Below are positions 5,764 through 8,789 of a stretch of 8,789 bases of DNA, one piece after another. The notes below the pieces were generated by a model, which was given only the letters and a program-made list of their open reading frames with translations, was not told the DNA's origin and did not search any database. The stretch is from Gammaproteobacteria bacterium (GTDB taxonomy: Bacteria; Pseudomonadota; Gammaproteobacteria; Pseudomonadales; Azotimanducaceae). The stretch's first letter is position 1. Each line of letters begins with the position of its first letter. The stretch lies in NCBI GenBank assembly GCA_002694945.1, contig NZNP01000007.1:1-8789 (forward strand), given 5' to 3'. A program made the translations under genes and the position numbers.

Positions 5764-8478
5764 GTGTGCCGTTTGTCAATCCGCTATACCGACGATGAAA
5801 ATCTTTACAACAACATTGAAAGAAATCTGGTGCGCCCTCTCCAAAGAATCGACGGCGTGGCGGATGTAAGTTTTCGGATTCGAAGAAAGGGAATCCAGAT
5901 CGAAGTAGACAAAGACCGAGCAGAGGCGTACCGCCTAAGCATTAGTCGACTCTCGAGCCGGCTAAGAGGGGAGAACTTTACCTTATCCAGCGGTACGGTA
6001 ATCGACGGAGGGAAGAAGTACCTTCTAAAGTCGACGAGTACCTTTCATTCACTTGAAGATCTAAGAAACATCCCGGTAAGTGACACGGTTTACCTCAAGG
6101 ACATCGCTACAATCCGATACGGTATAGATGATATGTATCAAGATACCGAACGTTGGAACCAAATGCAATCGGCCGGCATATCAGTAGTCAAGGAAAGCGA
6201 AGCCAATACAGTAGAGGTGGGAAATGCAGTGGCTGCAGCTATAGAAAATATCAAAACTAATCCTGAGTTAGCAAAATATGAAATTCACCTATATCAGAAT
6301 TACGGAGATATCATAAAAAAACAGCTCAAGAGTCTAGTGAATAATGGATTATTCGGCGCCTGCCTTGCAGCGGTAGTACTATATTTTTTCCTACGCCAAT
6401 TCCGGCTGACAATGGTTATCGCACTGGCAATTCCACTCTGCCTGTTTATCTCCATGACAGTGATGTTCTTCGCAGGGGACACGCTAAACATGACATCGAT
6501 ACTCGGTTTGGTGATCTGTGTAGGGCTGCTAGTTGATAACTCAGTGGTCGTAGCGGAAAATATCCATCGGCATTACCAGTCCGGACTCTCGCGCCGCGAA
6601 GCCTGCATGCGCGGCGTGGGTGAAATCGGGCTTGCGGTTTCCACTGCAACACTAACAACGATCATCGTTTTCCTTCCATCTTTACTCGTTGGGGGAGAAA
6701 TGCGCTTCATGCTTTATCAGCTTGCCTTACCGGTAGTCTCCGCGCTTTTGGCCTCGCTTGCCACAGCAATCGTTTTCATTCCCCTATGCGTTTACTTGAC
6801 CGTGGGTACCATGCAACCTGATAAGCCCTACCCCCGTAGACGCAAAAGGGATCACATTAGAAAGGCTCTTAAAGCGATCTACAGCTGGACATTTGAGAAA
6901 TTAAACATTGCATACAACATAGCGCTAAATTTCTATCTTTCCCGCCGGTTGGATTTAGCGTTTATCCTAATCTTACTTCTGTCTGGCACCTACTTCTACG
7001 CATTCCAGAACGTAGAGTTTACTGGTTACCGTAGGGGTGGCTCGGATGACTTTCGCATGAGAGTGCGCTTTCCAGAGCACTACACTATAGATCAGAAAAA
7101 TGCCTTTTTCACGAAGGTCGAAAACATTGCGGAAACGAACAAGGTAGAACTTGGAATCTCCAGTTACCGAGTCGAATTCGACAAACACACTTATGGTGAA
7201 TTCGAAGCCGACTACTCCAAAGAAAAGGGTACAGCAGGGATTCCACGTGAGGAGATTCCCGATCATCTTTACAAGATGTTCCCGGAAATTCCAGGTGTAA
7301 GAGTTTATTATTCTGGCATGGACACAGGAGGCGAGAAGCGAAATGACGAAAAGTCGAGACAACATTTGCGCTTGGTTGGGGACGACGCCCGGCAACTGGA
7401 GGAGGTCGGTGAAATGCTTCGGCCGGTTTTTGAAAACCTACCCGGCGTGCTTTCGCTAGAAGACAAGGACTCAGACGATGCACCCAACGAAATGGCACTG
7501 ATGATCGACCGCAACAAGGCCAGTTCGATAGGGGTTGCCCCAAATGATGTAGCTAATGTTGTAAGCAGTGCTTTGCGCGGTCGATCTCTGGCAGACTTCA
7601 AAGGAAATGGCCGACAAATTCCAGTGAAAATGCGGTTTAGCGAAGAGGATCGTGCAGAGTTGGAAGACATTAACAATTACCGCGTCAAGAGCGATGACGG
7701 TCGCGATGCCTCTGTTGCCTCACTTACTAAGCCAGCGATGCTTAAGAGCCAATCCTCCATACGGCGCTCAGACAAAAAGGTTAGTTACTATATAAGCATG
7801 AAGCTTGAATCGGGAAAGGAGAGAGAAGCTCGAAGGGCAATTTACGAGGCCCAGAAAAACATCGATCTCCCCGAGGGTGTTTCGTTCAATGATCCACCTG
7901 AAACTTTTGATGACGACGAAGTTTCGGCCAGTCTGATAGCTATGGGGCTATCAGTTATATTCATTTATATGCTTATCGCATTTCTTTTTGAAAGTGTTCT
8001 AATGCCGCTATCGATCGTTCTAACAATTCCACTAGCAGCCATAGGTTCGATATGGACTCACCATCTGAATGGCACTAACATCGATGACATGGGTATGGTG
8101 GGCTGCATTCTGCTTACAGGCGTAGTGGTCAATAACGGAATAGTACTTATCGACTACGCCAACCGCCTCCGCGCTGGAGGCATGGAGCGAAACGATGCAT
8201 TGCTACTGGCCACAAGGCACCGTTTCCGACCGATTGTGATGACTGCAATGACCACCATGTTTGGCATGATTCCGCTAACCTTCGCCTCGGCCGAGACAAT
8301 GGGAAGGAGTTTTGAAAGTTTTGGCTTGATGATTATCGGCGGTATGGCTTCGGCCACCCTTTTCACACTACTGGCTGTCCCAGTTTTTTACACTCTGATC
8401 GATGACGCCCAAAAGGCGCTGCAAAACATCCTCGCTACGGTCCTGGGCCGCTCGCCCAAGCCAAGCGCTGCGGAGTAA
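5764..8478 (+). CDS. RND2 C-terminal fragment (904 residues), possible internal start at GTG
   Basis: This continues the same frame as the N-terminal fragment and carries the rest of the permease: most of periplasmic domain 1, TM2-TM12, periplasmic domain 2 and the TM4 LVDNS and TM10 VVNN motifs. GTG 5764 is the first usable start after the TGA and has TGAGGA at 5746-5751, so translational restart is conceivable. However, the piece would begin inside a periplasmic domain with no signal or TM1, so a separately made fragment is unlikely to insert correctly. I read it as the remainder of one gene rather than an independent protein. Confidence 0.6.
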   Translation: MCRLSIRYTDDENLYNNIERNLVRPLQRIDGVADVSFRIRRKGIQIEVDKDRAEAYRLSISRLSSRLRGENFTLSSGTVIDGGKKYLLKSTSTFHSLEDLRNIPVSDTVYLKDIATIRYGIDDMYQDTERWNQMQSAGISVVKESEANTVEVGNAVAAAIENIKTNPELAKYEIHLYQNYGDIIKKQLKSLVNNGLFGACLAAVVLYFFLRQFRLTMVIALAIPLCLFISMTVMFFAGDTLNMTSILGLVICVGLLVDNSVVVAENIHRHYQSGLSRREACMRGVGEIGLAVSTATLTTIIVFLPSLLVGGEMRFMLYQLALPVVSALLASLATAIVFIPLCVYLTVGTMQPDKPYPRRRKRDHIRKALKAIYSWTFEKLNIAYNIALNFYLSRRLDLAFILILLLSGTYFYAFQNVEFTGYRRGGSDDFRMRVRFPEHYTIDQKNAFFTKVENIAETNKVELGISSYRVEFDKHTYGEFEADYSKEKGTAGIPREEIPDHLYKMFPEIPGVRVYYSGMDTGGEKRNDEKSRQHLRLVGDDARQLEEVGEMLRPVFENLPGVLSLEDKDSDDAPNEMALMIDRNKASSIGVAPNDVANVVSSALRGRSLADFKGNGRQIPVKMRFSEEDRAELEDINNYRVKSDDGRDASVASLTKPAMLKSQSSIRRSDKKVSYYISMKLESGKEREARRAIYEAQKNIDLPEGVSFNDPPETFDDDEVSASLIAMGLSVIFIYMLIAFLFESVLMPLSIVLTIPLAAIGSIWTHHLNGTNIDDMGMVGCILLTGVVVNNGIVLIDYANRLRAGGMERNDALLLATRHRFRPIVMTAMTTMFGMIPLTFASAETMGRSFESFGLMIIGGMASATLFTLLAVPVFYTLIDDAQKALQNILATVLGRSPKPSAAE

Positions 8479-8487
8479 CCTAAAGCG
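8479..8487 (+). repeat. direct repeat CCTAAAGCG, right copy, directly after the RND2 stop
   Basis: Identical to the 9-mer that abuts the RND2 start at 5320-5328, and likewise preceded at 9 nt by AAGCGCT (8463-8469, still inside the coding sequence). The remainder of the 100-bp spacer to RND3 shows no terminator or gene. Confidence 0.45.
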
Positions 8488-8552
8488 CTCAGGCAATGTA
8501 TTCTTTTACGGGTTACTGCGTTGACCCGGGCCAACCTTCTCATCATCCTATA

Positions 8553-8574
8553 GAGCCACTTGCTGTGGCGGCTC
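8553..8574 (+). promoter_or_regulatory. hairpin immediately upstream of the RND3 start
   Basis: GAGCCAC (8553-8559) can pair with GTGG (8565-8568) and CTC (8572-8574), giving seven base pairs, a five-base loop (TTGCT) and a three-base bulge (CGG). The structure ends 4 nt before ATG 8579 and would bury the only G-rich ribosome-binding candidate (GTGGCGG). There is no T-run, so it is not an intrinsic terminator. A role in limiting RND3 translation is inference. Confidence 0.3.
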
Positions 8575-8578
8575 CCTG

Positions 8579-8789
8579 ATGCAATCTAACGAACTAGCCT
8601 CAAAGATAACCCGGCTGTCCCTCAATCGTCGGGTTAGCATGTTCGTACTATTTCTTACTATCTTAGTAGTAGGCCTTATTGCGATTAGTCGCCTCCAAAT
8701 AGAGCTTTTACCAAAAGGTTTCGAGGGCGATTCGATATCTATACGTGTCCATTGGAAATCTGCAGTTCCTATAGAAACAATGGAAAAAA
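8579..8789 (+). CDS. third RND permease (RND3), 5' end only
   Basis: The first 70 codons of another RND permease are present; the gene runs off the window. The cytoplasmic leader (MQSNELASKITRLSLN) and TM1 (FVLFLTILVVGLIAIS) are followed by the LLPKG segment that begins periplasmic domain 1, then VHW and TMEK. Gap-free comparison with the start of RND2 gives 37 of 70 identical residues by hand count, far closer than either is to RND1. RND2 and RND3 are therefore paralogues, probably from an old duplication. ATG 8579 matches the RND2 start exactly (MQ.N). A hairpin at 8553-8574 covers its weak ribosome site. Integrity beyond the window cannot be judged. Confidence 0.9.
   Translation, partial: MQSNELASKITRLSLNRRVSMFVLFLTILVVGLIAISRLQIELLPKGFEGDSISIRVHWKSAVPIETMEK

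Larger units (their letters stand above)
5329..8478 (+). pseudogene. second RND permease (RND2), full length but interrupted by an in-frame TGA at codon 140
   Basis: Read through the TGA at 5746-5748, this single frame encodes a complete RND permease of 1049 codons, the normal family length. TM1 is at about 18-38, periplasmic domain 1 runs to about 338, and TM2 starts near 340. TM4 carries LVDNS (D403, N404), TM6 ends near FIP (483-485), and a short basic loop leads to TM7 from about 542. Periplasmic domain 2 covers about 563-862. TM8-TM12 start near 865, with VVNNGIVLIDYAN (N935, N936). AGGG at 5316-5319 is a plausible ribosome site 9 nt before the ATG. Gap-free comparison with RND1 around the stop (HYDPS against KY-stop-GPS, then an LS at equal distance) puts the TGA opposite an Asp. 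A base substitution or sequencing error therefore explains it without an indel. Conserved residues downstream are intact, so any inactivation is recent. The rest is more AT-rich than RND1, with more ATA, AGA and TTA/CTA codons. Confidence 0.72.

Noticed and set aside
5435..5869. Frameshift explanation for the RND2 interruption (open +1 frame across 5435-5869)
   Set aside because: The alternative frame gives no RND-like residues, while the original frame continues with perfect family motifs immediately after the TGA.
8521..8554. TTGACC (8521-8526) and TATAGA (8549-8554) as a promoter for RND3
   Set aside because: The 22-bp gap is too long for a sigma-70-type promoter. The hexamer at proper spacing (CATCCT) matches the -10 consensus poorly.
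1..8789. CRISPR array, tRNA, rRNA, IS element or toxin-antitoxin genes
   Set aside because: No regularly spaced repeats, cloverleaf sequences, transposase motifs or terminal inverted repeats were seen. Apart from the leader and two spacers of 100-115 bp, the window is filled by transporter genes.

Overview
The window is a transport locus read entirely from the + strand. It comes from a Gram-negative-type (diderm) bacterium: it encodes a lipoprotein periplasmic adaptor followed by RND-family inner-membrane permeases. The lineage cannot be fixed from sequence alone. The permease style, with LVDSS/LVDNS in TM4 and VVNN in TM10, plus the moderately GC-rich DNA, would fit an environmental group such as the PVC phyla (Verrucomicrobiota, Planctomycetota). 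That placement is inference.

Layout: (1) 1-149, leader, perhaps holding the last 38 codons of an upstream gene. (2) 150-1289, membrane fusion protein (adaptor) with a lipobox. (3) 1311-5213, a 1300-residue RND permease (RND1). Its TM6-TM7 cytoplasmic loop carries a complete DUF805-type membrane domain (about residues 525-684) and another hydrophobic stretch, making it about 250 residues longer than its neighbour. (4) 5214-5328, 115 bp spacer. (5) 5329-8478, a second RND permease (RND2) in one reading frame of 1049 codons, interrupted by a single in-frame TGA at codon 140. (6) 8479-8578, 100 bp spacer with a hairpin next to the following start. (7) 8579-8789, the first 70 codons of a third RND permease (RND3), closely related to RND2 and cut by the window edge.

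The adaptor and RND1 are 21 bp apart and almost certainly form a co-transcribed pump pair that would need an outer-membrane TolC-like channel, not seen here. RND2 and RND3 are a divergent paralogous pair that could share the adaptor or form their own complex. RND2 is visibly more AT-rich than the adaptor and RND1, suggesting a different history. The most unusual item is the DUF805 domain built into an RND pump. Next are the isolated in-frame TGA in an otherwise well-preserved permease, a 9-bp direct repeat that exactly abuts both ends of that gene, and an excess of the palindrome TTGGCCAA in the first 5.3 kb.
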